Positions 1 through 7,329 of a stretch of 14,195 bases of DNA are shown piece after piece. Source of the DNA: UBA1774 sp045223835. Its GTDB lineage: Bacteria; Bacillota; Clostridia; Oscillospirales; Oscillospiraceae. The notes under the pieces were generated by a model. It did not search any database. It saw only the letters and a list, made by a program, of their open reading frames with translations, and was not told the origin of the DNA. The translations under genes were made by a program, and so were the position numbers. The first letter of the stretch is position 1, and each line of letters starts with the position of its first letter. The DNA is taken from NCBI GenBank assembly GCA_045223835.1, contig JBGUZS010000220.1, forward strand, positions 1-14,195, read 5' to 3'.

Positions 1-1
1 C

Positions 2-78
2 TGGTAGCGGCGACTGGATTTGAACCGGTGACACTTCGGGTATGAACCGAATGCTCTAGCCAACTGAGCTACGCCGCC
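2..78 (-). tRNA. tRNA-Met (anticodon CAU), elongator type
   Basis: The minus strand folds into a full cloverleaf. The acceptor stem is GGCGGCG/CGCCGCT, the D-arm GCTC...GAGC, and the anticodon stem TTCGG/CCGAA around loop TTCATAC, which gives anticodon CAU. The variable loop is GTGTC, the T-loop TTCAAAT, the discriminator A, and the 3' CCA is encoded. The G1-U72 pair and the absence of GGG/CCC in the anticodon stem fit an elongator rather than an initiator. A lysidine-modified tRNA-Ile cannot be fully excluded. The T-stem has one mismatch (C51 opposite A63). It is transcribed from a consensus promoter just upstream. Confidence 0.95.
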
Positions 79-93
79 GAGTCAGCAACGTGA

Positions 94-122
94 ATTATAT
101 CCGATGGGAAACCGCTTGTCAA
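94..122 (-). promoter_or_regulatory. Consensus sigma-A promoter of tRNA-Met
   Basis: On the minus strand a perfect TTGACA (122-117) is followed by a 17-nt spacer and a perfect TATAAT (99-94). Transcription would start near position 87, just before the mature tRNA 5' end at 78. A full consensus match is usual for stable-RNA genes. Confidence 0.85.
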
Positions 123-151
123 GCCCAAACTCGGGAAATCGGCGCTTTTTT

Positions 152-886
152 TCAGTCCTCCCCGTACACGGGGGGCAAGCGCAGCTTATGGGCCGCGGCG
201 GCATGGCGGCGGGCAATGATGGCCTCCGCCTCCGGCCGCACCGGCTGACCGGCCATGACCCGGCTGATCTCCTCATAGGTGACGCCCATTTCCTTCTCGT
301 CCGTCTGCCCCTCGAAGAGGCCGGCGGAGGGGGCCTTGGTGAGGATGGCCTCCGGCGCGCCCAGGTACCGGAGGAATTCGTACACCTCCGCCACGGTCAG
401 GTCCCCGATGGGGTTGAAGTCGCAGGCTCCGTCCCCCCACTTGGTAAAGTACCCCACATAGCGCTCGCATAGGTTCCCCGTGCCCGCCACCAGGCGGTTC
501 TCCGCCGCCGCCACGGCGTACAGGGCCGCCATGCGCAGCCGGGGGTTCAGGTTGGTGGAGGCGGCGGCATTCAGCTCCGTCACCGGCTCCAGGAGCTGCA
601 CGAAGAGCCGTTTCAGCTCCGTCAGGTCCAGCTTCCGGCAGGGGATGCCGAATTTCTCCGCCACCTCCAGGCCGTCCGCCATATCCTCCTCATAATTCCG
701 CCGGCTCTCGCAGGGCATGGCGATGCCCACCGTATTCTCGCAGGCCATGCGGCACAGGATGCCCACCAGGGCGGAATCCTTTCCCCCGCTGTTGCCGTAG
801 ACGATGCCCGACGCCCCGGAGGCGGCCAGCCTCTCCCGGATAAAGGCGATCCGGGCTTCCGTTTCCCTTCGGTAATCCCGCATCAT
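152..886 (-). CDS. nadE: NAD+ synthetase, ammonia-dependent (NadE)
   Basis: This enzyme adenylates nicotinate adenine dinucleotide with ATP and amidates it to NAD+, the last step of NAD synthesis, in the cytoplasm. The 244-aa protein has the PP-loop motif SGGKDS (residues 33-38). It also has the family blocks TNLNPRLRM (111-119), GTGNLCERYVGYFTK...GDG (135-153), and KAPSAGLFEGQTDEKE followed by TYEEI. There is no glutaminase domain, so it is the short ammonia-using form at normal length. An in-frame GTG at 892 would lie inside the GGGG of the ribosome binding site, so I place the start at ATG 886 (or 883), 5 or 8 nt after AGGGG. It is the only gene between its promoter and the tRNA, and I see no clear terminator after it. 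Confidence 0.95.
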   Translation of the reverse strand: MMRDYRRETEARIAFIRERLAASGASGIVYGNSGGKDSALVGILCRMACENTVGIAMPCESRRNYEEDMADGLEVAEKFGIPCRKLDLTELKRLFVQLLEPVTELNAAASTNLNPRLRMAALYAVAAAENRLVAGTGNLCERYVGYFTKWGDGACDFNPIGDLTVAEVYEFLRYLGAPEAILTKAPSAGLFEGQTDEKEMGVTYEEISRVMAGQPVRPEAEAIIARRHAAAAHKLRLPPVYGED

Positions 887-913
887 GAACACCCCTTTTT
901 CTGGATATATGCC

Positions 914-942
914 TTTATATCATATCCCCGGCGGAAAAGCAA
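914..942 (-). promoter_or_regulatory. Candidate nadE promoter
   Basis: On the minus strand, TTGCTT (942-937), a 17-nt spacer and TATAAA (919-914) lie about 28 nt before the nadE start. The -10 box is strong and the -35 box moderate. Confidence 0.55.
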
Positions 943-1028
943 CGGCAGCGGAGAAACCGCCCGTATATCCTCCACTCAGGATAATGCTTTCAGGCCCCGG
1001 AAAGCAAGGCGGGACAAGGGATTTGGGA

Positions 1029-1057
1029 TTGACATTCCCATCCCGCGGAATTACAAT
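1029..1057 (+). promoter_or_regulatory. Promoter of the molybdenum hydroxylase operon
   Basis: TTGACA (1029-1034), 17 nt, then TACAAT (1052-1057) is a near-consensus sigma-A promoter. Transcription would start near 1064, leaving a leader of about 55 nt before the first ATG. That is too short for a molybdenum-cofactor riboswitch. The ribosome binding site GGAGGT (1107-1112) is 6 nt from the ATG at 1119. Confidence 0.75.
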
Positions 1058-1118
1058 ATAATGTATCGGAATCTACCTATCGATCCCTAAATACATACCC
1101 GAATATGGAGGTCAACTC

Positions 1119-1793
1119 ATGGACGAGAAGAAAGCAAGCGTGGGCATGCGGGTGACCCAGGAAGCCGCAAGCAGCCAGGCTGCCGCCGCGATCAGCGCCA
1201 TGCCTGCCGCCCTCACCCAGTTCCGCTGCCCCATCTGCGGCCGCTATTTCCTCAGCTATACGGAGCTGGTGGAGCATTATTCCGCCGAGCATCCGGACAG
1301 CGTCGCCCCCATCACCGTGACCCTCACCGTAAACGGAAAGACCTGCGAAATGCTGCTGGAGCCCCAGTGGACCCTGAAGCAGGCCCTCCAGTTCCGGCTG
1401 GGTCTCACCGGCGCCAAGCACATGTGCGACCGGGGCGCCTGCGGCTCCTGCACCGTGATCATGGACGGACGGCCCGTGCTCTCCTGCCAGATGCTGGCCG
1501 CCGAGTGCGAGGGCGCCAGCATCCAGACCGTGGAGGGCATCGCCGCGGATCCCAAGTGGAAGCCCCTCATCGACGCCTACTGCAAATGGGACGCCATGCA
1601 GTGCGGCTACTGCACCCCCGGCTTCCTGGTCACCGCCAAGGCCCTGCTGGACCGGAACCCCCACCCCACGGAGGCGGAGATCAAAACCGCCCTTTCCGGA
1701 AATATCTGCATCTGCGGCACCTATCCCCGCCATTCCCAGGCCATTCTGGAGGCGGCGGAGATCATTGCCGCCCAGGAGAAAGGAGCCCAATAA
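1119..1793 (+). CDS. Molybdenum hydroxylase [2Fe-2S] subunit with an N-terminal C2H2 zinc-finger extension
   Basis: This is the small iron-sulfur subunit of a xanthine dehydrogenase/CO dehydrogenase-family enzyme, carrying electrons between the molybdenum site and the FAD. Residues about 66-220 are the usual CoxS/XdhC-type protein. The plant-ferredoxin cluster uses C103, C108, C111 and C123. The helical-domain cluster uses C162 and C165 (QCGYCTPG) plus C197 and C199 (NICICGTY, where relatives usually have CRCTGY). The protein has 224 aa, roughly 65 more than the family norm. The extra N-terminus has an Ala/Ser-rich stretch (15-30), then C37-x2-C40-x3-F44-x5-L50-x2-H53-x4-H58, a full match to the classical C2H2 zinc-finger pattern. 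It is the first gene of the operon. Its TAA stop directly abuts the ATG of the large subunit, so the two are probably translationally coupled. Assignment of the Fe-S part is firm; zinc binding is inferred. Confidence 0.93.
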   Translation: MDEKKASVGMRVTQEAASSQAAAAISAMPAALTQFRCPICGRYFLSYTELVEHYSAEHPDSVAPITVTLTVNGKTCEMLLEPQWTLKQALQFRLGLTGAKHMCDRGACGSCTVIMDGRPVLSCQMLAAECEGASIQTVEGIAADPKWKPLIDAYCKWDAMQCGYCTPGFLVTAKALLDRNPHPTEAEIKTALSGNICICGTYPRHSQAILEAAEIIAAQEKGAQ

Positions 1794-4142
1794 ATGGCAG
1801 ACGTAGTCGGCGTCAACGGCCAGCGGGAAAATTTCCGGGTCGTCGGCAAGCCCAATAAGCCGGGCATCCTCTCTTATGCCCTGGCCTCCGGCGTTGCGAA
1901 GTTCGGCATCGACTATACCGCGCCGGATATGCTCCATGCGAAATTCCTCCGCAGCCCCTACGCCCACGCCCGGGTGAAGTCCATCAATACGGACAAGGCC
2001 CGCGCCGTTCCCGGGGTGGTGGATATCGTCCTGTGGGACGATCCGGACCTCATGGGTCTGGGGGGCATGCCCTTCGGCCCCAAGGTCTCCTATCTGGGCA
2101 ACGTGGCCCATCAGGAGAACCAGGAGGTGGGCGCCATCGTGGTGGCGGAGACGGAAGAGGCCGCCGAGGACGGCGTCCGCGCCCTGGAGGTGGACTGGGA
2201 GGTCCTGCCCTTCATCGTGGACCTGCGCAAGGGCCTGGATCCCAGCTTCCCCCCCATCCGCACCAAGGAGGACGAGGGCGGCGGAGACATGTTCGCCCCC
2301 CGGGGCGGCAACAATCCCCCCAAGCAGGGGAACCTGAGCTTCGTGAACAAGATCGAGGGGGATATCGAGGACGGCTTCGCCAAGGCGGACTTCATCATCG
2401 AGTACGATACGAACCTCCCCATCTTCGCCTCCCACATCCCCAATCCGCCCTCCTCCATCGCCTGGTGGTTTGACGATCCCTACCATGGACCGGAGAAGAG
2501 CCTGCATATCGAGGGCGCGGTGCAGCGGCGGGACAACATCGCCCGGATGTACAACGTGCCCAACGAAAAATGCGTGCAGGAGGGCCTGTTCCAGGGCGGA
2601 AAATACTGCGACTGGGGCATGCGCATGAGTCAGGAGATCACCCCGCTGCTGGCCAAGCGGACCGGAAGGCCCGTGCGCTGCGCCAACACCCGGGAGGAGA
2701 CCTTCGACTTCCTCATGAACCAGCGCCTGTGCCATATCCGCCTGGGGGTCACCAACGAGGGCCTCATCACCGCCGTGGACGATCAGTCCGTTGCGGATAA
2801 CGGCCGCCCCGGCTCCTCCGCCTTCGGCGTGGCCCAGGACCAGGGCTACGGCCCCTACTACACCCTGAAATGCCAGAACATCAGCCAGCGGTACACGGTG
2901 GTGGACACCAACACCGGCAAGATGTATACCAGCGGGCAGCACTGCCCCTTCAACTGGGATACCCTCTCCATGGGCATCGCCATCATCGCGGAGAAGCTGG
3001 GGAAGGACCCCATCGATATCGCCCAGCTGAACCTCCACGGCCCCACCTCCCAGAGCGATACGGACAAGGTCCCCTCCTTTGAGGCCTGTATCGAAGAGGG
3101 AAAGAAGTACGCGGGCTGGAACTGGCATCCCGCCGGAGCGAAGCGTCTGCCGGACGGGCGGCTCCATGGGGCCAGCTTCCGGTACCAGATCTGCCCGCGC
3201 CACGCCTTCTCCGGCTACAACTGCAAGCTGGAGCTGCGCAACGGCGTCGTCCATATGCCCACCCAGGGCCCCTGCACCGGCATCTACGCCGTGGAGGCCA
3301 ACGCCATGGTGGTGGCGGAGGAGCTGGGCCTTGAATACGAGGACATCGCGGTGGATTTCGACTGGCGGGAGACCTTCACCCCCGTGGGCGGCGGCTCCGA
3401 CGGCACCACCGCCTCCTCCTGGGCCATGAAGGAATGCGCCAACATCCTGAAGCAGAAGATCCTGGAGTCCGCCGCGGCCCAGGCGGCCAAGCCCCCCATG
3501 CCCAGCTTCTTCGGCGGTCCGCCGAAGGAGAACCCCCTGAAGGGGCATACCGCCGACGAGCTGGAGCTGGAAGGCGGCAAGGTGGTCCTGAAGGCCGATC
3601 CCAGCGTGGGCATCCCCCTGAAGGACGCCACCAGCGAGAACCTCTTCGCCACCTATTCCGGCCGTCCCCCCGCAGCCCTCTGGAGCCTGGGCATGGGCCG
3701 CATGCTGGATACCATGAACTGCGCCTTCTGCGAGGTGGCGGTGGACGAGGATACCGGCGAGGTGGAGATCCTGAAGTTCGATGTGGTGGCCGACCCGGGC
3801 AAGATCATGCGCCTCACCTCCCTGGAGAGCCAGATCGACCAGGTCATGTTCTTCTCCCAGGGCTGCCAGCTCCTGGAGGAATATGTGTACGATCAGCATA
3901 CCGGCGTCCGCCTGAACGCCAATATGATCGACTACAAGAAGCCCACCACCCTGGACGTCCCCCCCGTGAACCGGAAGTTCCTGGAGACCCGGGCGGGCAA
4001 CGCGGCCTACGGCGCCAGCGGCATCAGCCACAGCCTGTGCAACACCCATCTGGTGATCATCGCCATTCAGAACGCCATCGGCAAATGGGTGGATCCCCCC
4101 GCAACGCCGGACAAGATCCTGAAAGCCCTGGGCAAGGCATAA
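1794..4142 (+). CDS. Molybdenum hydroxylase large (molybdopterin-binding) subunit, divergent active site
   Basis: This is the catalytic-subunit homologue of the xanthine dehydrogenase/aldehyde oxidase family, 782 aa and normal length. The N-terminal a/b hammerhead domain is clear (about 25-140: KFGIDYTAPDMLHAKF, RSPYAHARVKSI, ARAVPGVV). The molybdopterin-binding part follows (about 205-780), with GRPVRCANTREE (291-302) and EKLGKDP (400-406). Several catalytic signatures are altered. The glycine-rich GGGFGGK-type loop reads GGKYCDW (268-274). The RGFG-type loop reads SGQHCPF (380-386). The C-terminal GxGE-type motif carrying the catalytic Glu reads GASGISHSL (740-748), with no Glu nearby. The substrate cannot be predicted; it may be a remote subfamily with different chemistry. 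AAGGAG at 1779-1784 lies 9 nt before the ATG. The gene directly abuts the small subunit and is 15 nt before the FAD subunit. Confidence 0.9.
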   Translation: MADVVGVNGQRENFRVVGKPNKPGILSYALASGVAKFGIDYTAPDMLHAKFLRSPYAHARVKSINTDKARAVPGVVDIVLWDDPDLMGLGGMPFGPKVSYLGNVAHQENQEVGAIVVAETEEAAEDGVRALEVDWEVLPFIVDLRKGLDPSFPPIRTKEDEGGGDMFAPRGGNNPPKQGNLSFVNKIEGDIEDGFAKADFIIEYDTNLPIFASHIPNPPSSIAWWFDDPYHGPEKSLHIEGAVQRRDNIARMYNVPNEKCVQEGLFQGGKYCDWGMRMSQEITPLLAKRTGRPVRCANTREETFDFLMNQRLCHIRLGVTNEGLITAVDDQSVADNGRPGSSAFGVAQDQGYGPYYTLKCQNISQRYTVVDTNTGKMYTSGQHCPFNWDTLSMGIAIIAEKLGKDPIDIAQLNLHGPTSQSDTDKVPSFEACIEEGKKYAGWNWHPAGAKRLPDGRLHGASFRYQICPRHAFSGYNCKLELRNGVVHMPTQGPCTGIYAVEANAMVVAEELGLEYEDIAVDFDWRETFTPVGGGSDGTTASSWAMKECANILKQKILESAAAQAAKPPMPSFFGGPPKENPLKGHTADELELEGGKVVLKADPSVGIPLKDATSENLFATYSGRPPAALWSLGMGRMLDTMNCAFCEVAVDEDTGEVEILKFDVVADPGKIMRLTSLESQIDQVMFFSQGCQLLEEYVYDQHTGVRLNANMIDYKKPTTLDVPPVNRKFLETRAGNAAYGASGISHSLCNTHLVIIAIQNAIGKWVDPPATPDKILKALGKA

Positions 4143-4157
4143 GAGAGGAGACAGTAC

Positions 4158-6506
4158 ATGAGACCGTTCAATCATATCAACGCCAAGACCCTGGATGAGG
4201 CCGTGGCCGTCCTGCGGAAGGGAGACGCCAACGTCATCGCCGGCGGCGTGGACCTGCTGGGCACCCTGAAGGACAACATCACCCCCGCCTACCCCAAGAC
4301 CGTGGTGAACATCAAATCCATCCCCGGCCTGGATTATATTAAGGAAGAGGACGGCACCCTGAAGATCGGCGCCGCCACCCGCATGGCGGATATCGGCCGC
4401 AGCGAGCTGGTGCGGCAGAAGGCCGCCGCCCTGGCGGAGACCGCCAGCGTGGCCGGCACCCCCAACATCCGGGAGATGGCCACCATCGGCGGCAATATCG
4501 CCCAGCTTCCCCGGTGCTGGTACTTCCGCAAGCTGGAAAACCGCTTCTACTGCGACCGGAAGGGCGGCAACGTCTGCTACGCCATCCAGGGGGACAACCG
4601 CTACCATTCCATCTTCGGCGGTCTGAAGCCCCATGCCAGCCCCTGCACCCGGGAATGCCCCGCGGGCACGGATATCCCCGCCTACATGGCCCGGATCCGC
4701 GCCAATGACTGGGACGGCGCCGCGGAGATCCTCATGAAGGCCAATCCCCTGCCCATGATCACCTCCCGCATCTGCCCCCATCCCTGCCAGGACGCCTGCA
4801 ACCAGTGCGAGTACGGCGACTGCGTGAACATCCACTGCGTGGAGCGCAGCGTGGGCGACTACATCCTGGAGCATGCCGACAGGTTCTACGCCGCCCCCAA
4901 GGTGGAGACCGGCAAGAAGGTCGCCATCATCGGCGCCGGCCCGGGCGGCCTCACCGCGGCCTACTACCTGCGGAAGGCGGGCCACAGCGTCACCGTTTTC
5001 GAGCGTCAGCCCAAGGCGGGCGGCGTCATGCGCTACGGCGTGCCCCATTACCGTCTGCCCAAGGACGTGGTGGATAAGGTGGTGGACGCCATCGCCGGCA
5101 TGGGCGTGGAGATCAAATGCGGCGTCACCGTGGGCAAGGATATCACCGTGGACCAGATCGACGAGCAGTATGACGGTGTCTTCTTCGGCACCGGCGCCTG
5201 GAAGCAGCCCCTCCTGGGCATCGGCGGCGAGGAGCTGGCCCTCTTCGGCCTGAACTTCCTCACCGAAGTGAACACCTACCTGCAGAAGGCCATCGGCCAG
5301 AACGTGCTGGTGTGCGGCGGCGGCAACGTGGCCATGGACGTGGCCCTCACCGCCAAGCGCCTGGGGGCGAAGAACGTCACCCTCATCTGCCTGGAGAAGC
5401 GGGAGGAGATGCCCGCCACCGACGAGGAGATCCAGCGGGCCGAGGAAGAGGGCGTGGTCATCCACAACAGCTGGGGCCTGGGCAGCGTGGTCACGGACGA
5501 GAGCGGCAAGGTCAAGGGCCTGGACAGCATGCGCTGCACCTCCGTCCGGAACGCCAGCGGCCGCTTCGATCCCCAGTACGATCAGAACGACCGCACCTTC
5601 TACGAGTCCGACTACATCATCCTGGCCACCGGCCAGGCCGTGGATATCGGCTTCCTGGGGGATAAGTTCACCGCCCAGCTGAAGAGCGCCCGGGGCCTCA
5701 TCGACGTGGACCTCTCCACCTTCAAGACCAGCCGGAAGGGCATGTACGCCGCGGGCGACGTGGCCACCGGCCCCAACATCGCCATCCGGGCCATCAACGG
5801 CGGCCGGGTCGCCGCCCAGAACATGTCCCGGGAGCTGGGGGTCCTGATCTCCGGCCCCGCCCTGAACAAGGATTATGTGCATGCGGATCCCGCAGGCATC
5901 GCGGTGCATGAGAAGAATGCCCAGCCGGAGCGGCCTCTCGCCGAGCGCACCCTGCTGGACGAGGACGCCTTCTCCTACAGCCCCGAGGCCCTGGCCTCCG
6001 AGGCGGCCCGGTGCATGAACTGCGCCTGCTACGCCGTGAACCCCAGCGACGCCGCTCCCGTGCTCCTGGCCCTGGACGCCCGGATCGTCACCACCAAGCG
6101 GATGCTCACCGCCGAGGAGTTCTTCGAGGTCCATGTGCTCTCCAACACCGCTCTGGATCCGGACGAGATCATCACGGAGATCCAGATCCCCGCCGCCAAG
6201 GAGGGGGAGAAGAGCACCTATAAGCGCTTCGCCTTCCGGAAGAGCATCGATTTCCCGGTGGTGAACCTGGCCATCCGCCGCTCTGCCGACGGGGAGACCC
6301 GCATTGCCCTGAACGCCGTGGCCCCCGTGCCCATCCGCTGCCGGAAGGCCGAGGCCTACATCAGCGGCAGAGAGATCACGGAGGAGACCGCCGCCGCCGC
6401 GGGCGAAGCCGCCCTGGAGGGGGCCGAGCCCTTCGAGGCCAACCGGTACAAGATCCAGATCGCCAAGACCCTGGTGAAGCGGACTTTGCTGGAGATTGCA
6501 AAATAA
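4158..6506 (+). CDS. FAD subunit with an inserted GltD/YgfK-like NAD(P)H oxidoreductase module
   Basis: This 782-aa protein is two enzymes nested together. Residues 1-155 are the start of a CoxM/HbaD-type FAD subunit (VIAGGVDLLGTLK 26-38; TIGGNIAQ 109-116). They continue into an Fe-S loop like that of 4-hydroxybenzoyl-CoA reductase, with C120, C132 and C140. Residues about 156-621 are a complete GltD/YgfK/dihydropyrimidine-dehydrogenase-type module. It has a cysteine-rich N-terminal domain (C163, C167, C206, C210, C214, C217, C222, C227), an FAD Rossmann motif GAGPGG (259-264), an NAD(P)H motif GGGNVAMD (387-394), the FAD/GD motif MYAAGDVATG (529-538) and a closing EAARCMNC (615-622). Residues 623-782 resume the FAD subunit (C624, then YAVNPSDAAPVLLALDA) and end with its C-terminal domain. 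A normal FAD subunit has about 290 residues, which fits 782 minus the insert. It probably passes electrons between NAD(P)H and the small subunit. The ribosome binding site GAGGAG (4145-4150) is 7 nt before the ATG. Confidence 0.92.
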   Translation: MRPFNHINAKTLDEAVAVLRKGDANVIAGGVDLLGTLKDNITPAYPKTVVNIKSIPGLDYIKEEDGTLKIGAATRMADIGRSELVRQKAAALAETASVAGTPNIREMATIGGNIAQLPRCWYFRKLENRFYCDRKGGNVCYAIQGDNRYHSIFGGLKPHASPCTRECPAGTDIPAYMARIRANDWDGAAEILMKANPLPMITSRICPHPCQDACNQCEYGDCVNIHCVERSVGDYILEHADRFYAAPKVETGKKVAIIGAGPGGLTAAYYLRKAGHSVTVFERQPKAGGVMRYGVPHYRLPKDVVDKVVDAIAGMGVEIKCGVTVGKDITVDQIDEQYDGVFFGTGAWKQPLLGIGGEELALFGLNFLTEVNTYLQKAIGQNVLVCGGGNVAMDVALTAKRLGAKNVTLICLEKREEMPATDEEIQRAEEEGVVIHNSWGLGSVVTDESGKVKGLDSMRCTSVRNASGRFDPQYDQNDRTFYESDYIILATGQAVDIGFLGDKFTAQLKSARGLIDVDLSTFKTSRKGMYAAGDVATGPNIAIRAINGGRVAAQNMSRELGVLISGPALNKDYVHADPAGIAVHEKNAQPERPLAERTLLDEDAFSYSPEALASEAARCMNCACYAVNPSDAAPVLLALDARIVTTKRMLTAEEFFEVHVLSNTALDPDEIITEIQIPAAKEGEKSTYKRFAFRKSIDFPVVNLAIRRSADGETRIALNAVAPVPIRCRKAEAYISGREITEETAAAAGEAALEGAEPFEANRYKIQIAKTLVKRTLLEIAK

Positions 6507-6522
6507 GATTTGTTTGCATGAT

Positions 6523-6553
6523 CATGGGGCTGACGCACAGCGTCAGCCCCATG
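6523..6553. terminator. Bidirectional hairpin terminator
   Basis: A perfect 13-bp stem (6523-6535 with 6541-6553) and 5-nt loop lie 16 nt after the FAD-subunit stop and 2 nt after the stop of the convergent lipoprotein gene. The T-tract is weak on both sides (GTTTATT on plus), but stem strength and position between convergent genes support a shared terminator. Confidence 0.75.
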
Positions 6554-6555
6554 GT

Positions 6556-7128
6556 TTATTGCGCCGCGTGGGGGATAAGTTCACGGGAGTTGCGTTTTCC
6601 GTAGGCCCGGAGGGCTTCGATGAAGCGGATGCCATCGCCGTCATCCGTCCGCCAGCGCACGCTCTCGGCGCTGTGCGGAGCAAACACCAGGTAATCGTCC
6701 TCTGCATTCAGATAGGAATCCCAATGGGTGAGCCCAGGAACGATATCCAGGAACAGGATACGTTCCGGCTTGCCATAGGGCGGAATCGGCCTTCGCTGCC
6801 AGTCCGCGTCCGCCAGCACGAAAATATACCAATAGCTGTACGCGCCCAGCCCTGTCCCTTTGGGCGTCAGGTTTCCATAAAAGTCCGCCATCAGCCGGAG
6901 CTTCACCAGTATTGCCCAGCGGGTCCCGTCCGGCCGCTCGGCGCAGTACAGGTCAAAATTCGTTCCCTCCGGATAGGGGATCATCTCCCACGACACTACC
7001 TTCCCTGTGCAAACGGCGTCACAGGCCTCCGCCAGGGCCCGGGTGTCGGGATCCAGCTTTCTCCCGCAGCCGGGAAGGAGCAGGGCCAGGATAAGGAACA
7101 GGGCGAGGATCGTACGGTAGGCCTTCAT
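6556..7128 (-). CDS. Small lipoprotein, detached fifth member of the local paralogue family
   Basis: Its function is not recognised. The 190-aa protein has a lipoprotein signal peptide: MKAYR, a hydrophobic run, and lipobox LLPGC with Cys21 as the lipidated residue. It should be anchored on the outer face of the membrane. After the Cys comes GRKLDPDTRALAEACDAVC, matching the start of the mature part in the four genes at 8205-10461. Later blocks also match: MADFYGNLTPKGT, ILFLDI, and the C-terminal RFIEALRAYGKRNSRE. The ribosome binding site AAAGGAGG is 7 nt upstream of the ATG. It ends 2 nt from the terminator hairpin shared with the hydroxylase operon. Codon use is less G/C-biased at third positions than in that operon, suggesting lower expression. 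Confidence 0.85.
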   Translation of the reverse strand: MKAYRTILALFLILALLLPGCGRKLDPDTRALAEACDAVCTGKVVSWEMIPYPEGTNFDLYCAERPDGTRWAILVKLRLMADFYGNLTPKGTGLGAYSYWYIFVLADADWQRRPIPPYGKPERILFLDIVPGLTHWDSYLNAEDDYLVFAPHSAESVRWRTDDGDGIRFIEALRAYGKRNSRELIPHAAQ

Positions 7129-7187
7129 GACACTGCCTCCTTTGTGCCTTGTTTCCCGCGCGGCGGAGAAGAGGGCTTTGGCGGGGG

Positions 7188-7216
7188 GTATTACGCGCCT
7201 GCGGGCATACTTTCAA
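7188..7216 (-). promoter_or_regulatory. Weak candidate promoter for the detached lipoprotein gene
   Basis: On the minus strand TTGAAA (7216-7211), 17 nt, then TAATAC (7193-7188) lies about 60 nt before the start codon. The -10 match is poor. It overlaps the left end of the hairpin repeat, so if real, the repeat lies in the gene's promoter region. Confidence 0.25.
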
Positions 7217-7322
7217 TGCGGAGAGCACCTCCGGCGGGTCCCTTTCTTTGCCGCCAAAGAAAGGGACAAAAGAAACCGCTTAAGGGGACCTATTCCGAGG
7301 CGGTCCCCTTAAGGATCCCTCC
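7195..7322 (+). repeat. Two-hairpin interspersed repeat, copy 1
   Basis: Most of the roughly 320-bp gap between the lipoprotein and nuclease-like genes is hairpin sequence rather than coding. From left to right there is a GCGCCTGCGGG box (7195-7205). Next is a perfect 13-bp hairpin with a CCGC loop (7238-7250/7255-7267). After 11 nt comes a perfect 12-bp hairpin (7279-7290/7302-7313) around the 11-nt loop TATTCCGAGGC, then GATCCCTCC. The same order of parts, with the identical 11-nt loop, occurs at 14069-14195. No transposase or target-site duplication is seen. It may be a REP/MITE-like element or a family of structured RNA or termination signals. Confidence 0.8.
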
Positions 7323-7329
7323 CCGACGG

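Noticed and set aside
985..1006. Inverted repeat TGCTTTC...GAAAGCA upstream of the operon promoter
   Set aside because: It has only 7 bp, sits before the -35 box and has no second copy; it could be a regulator site but nothing else supports this.
1064..1118. Possible molybdenum-cofactor riboswitch in the leader of the hydroxylase operon
   Set aside because: Only about 55 nt separate the predicted start site from the first ATG, with no strong stem-loop, too short for that riboswitch class.
1077..6134. A 1685-codon open frame on the minus strand opposite the molybdenum hydroxylase genes
   Set aside because: It mirrors the three plus-strand genes and its translation is low-complexity (rich in G, H, A, L, V, D) with no domain. 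Strong G/C at third codon positions of the real genes removes stop codons in this frame.
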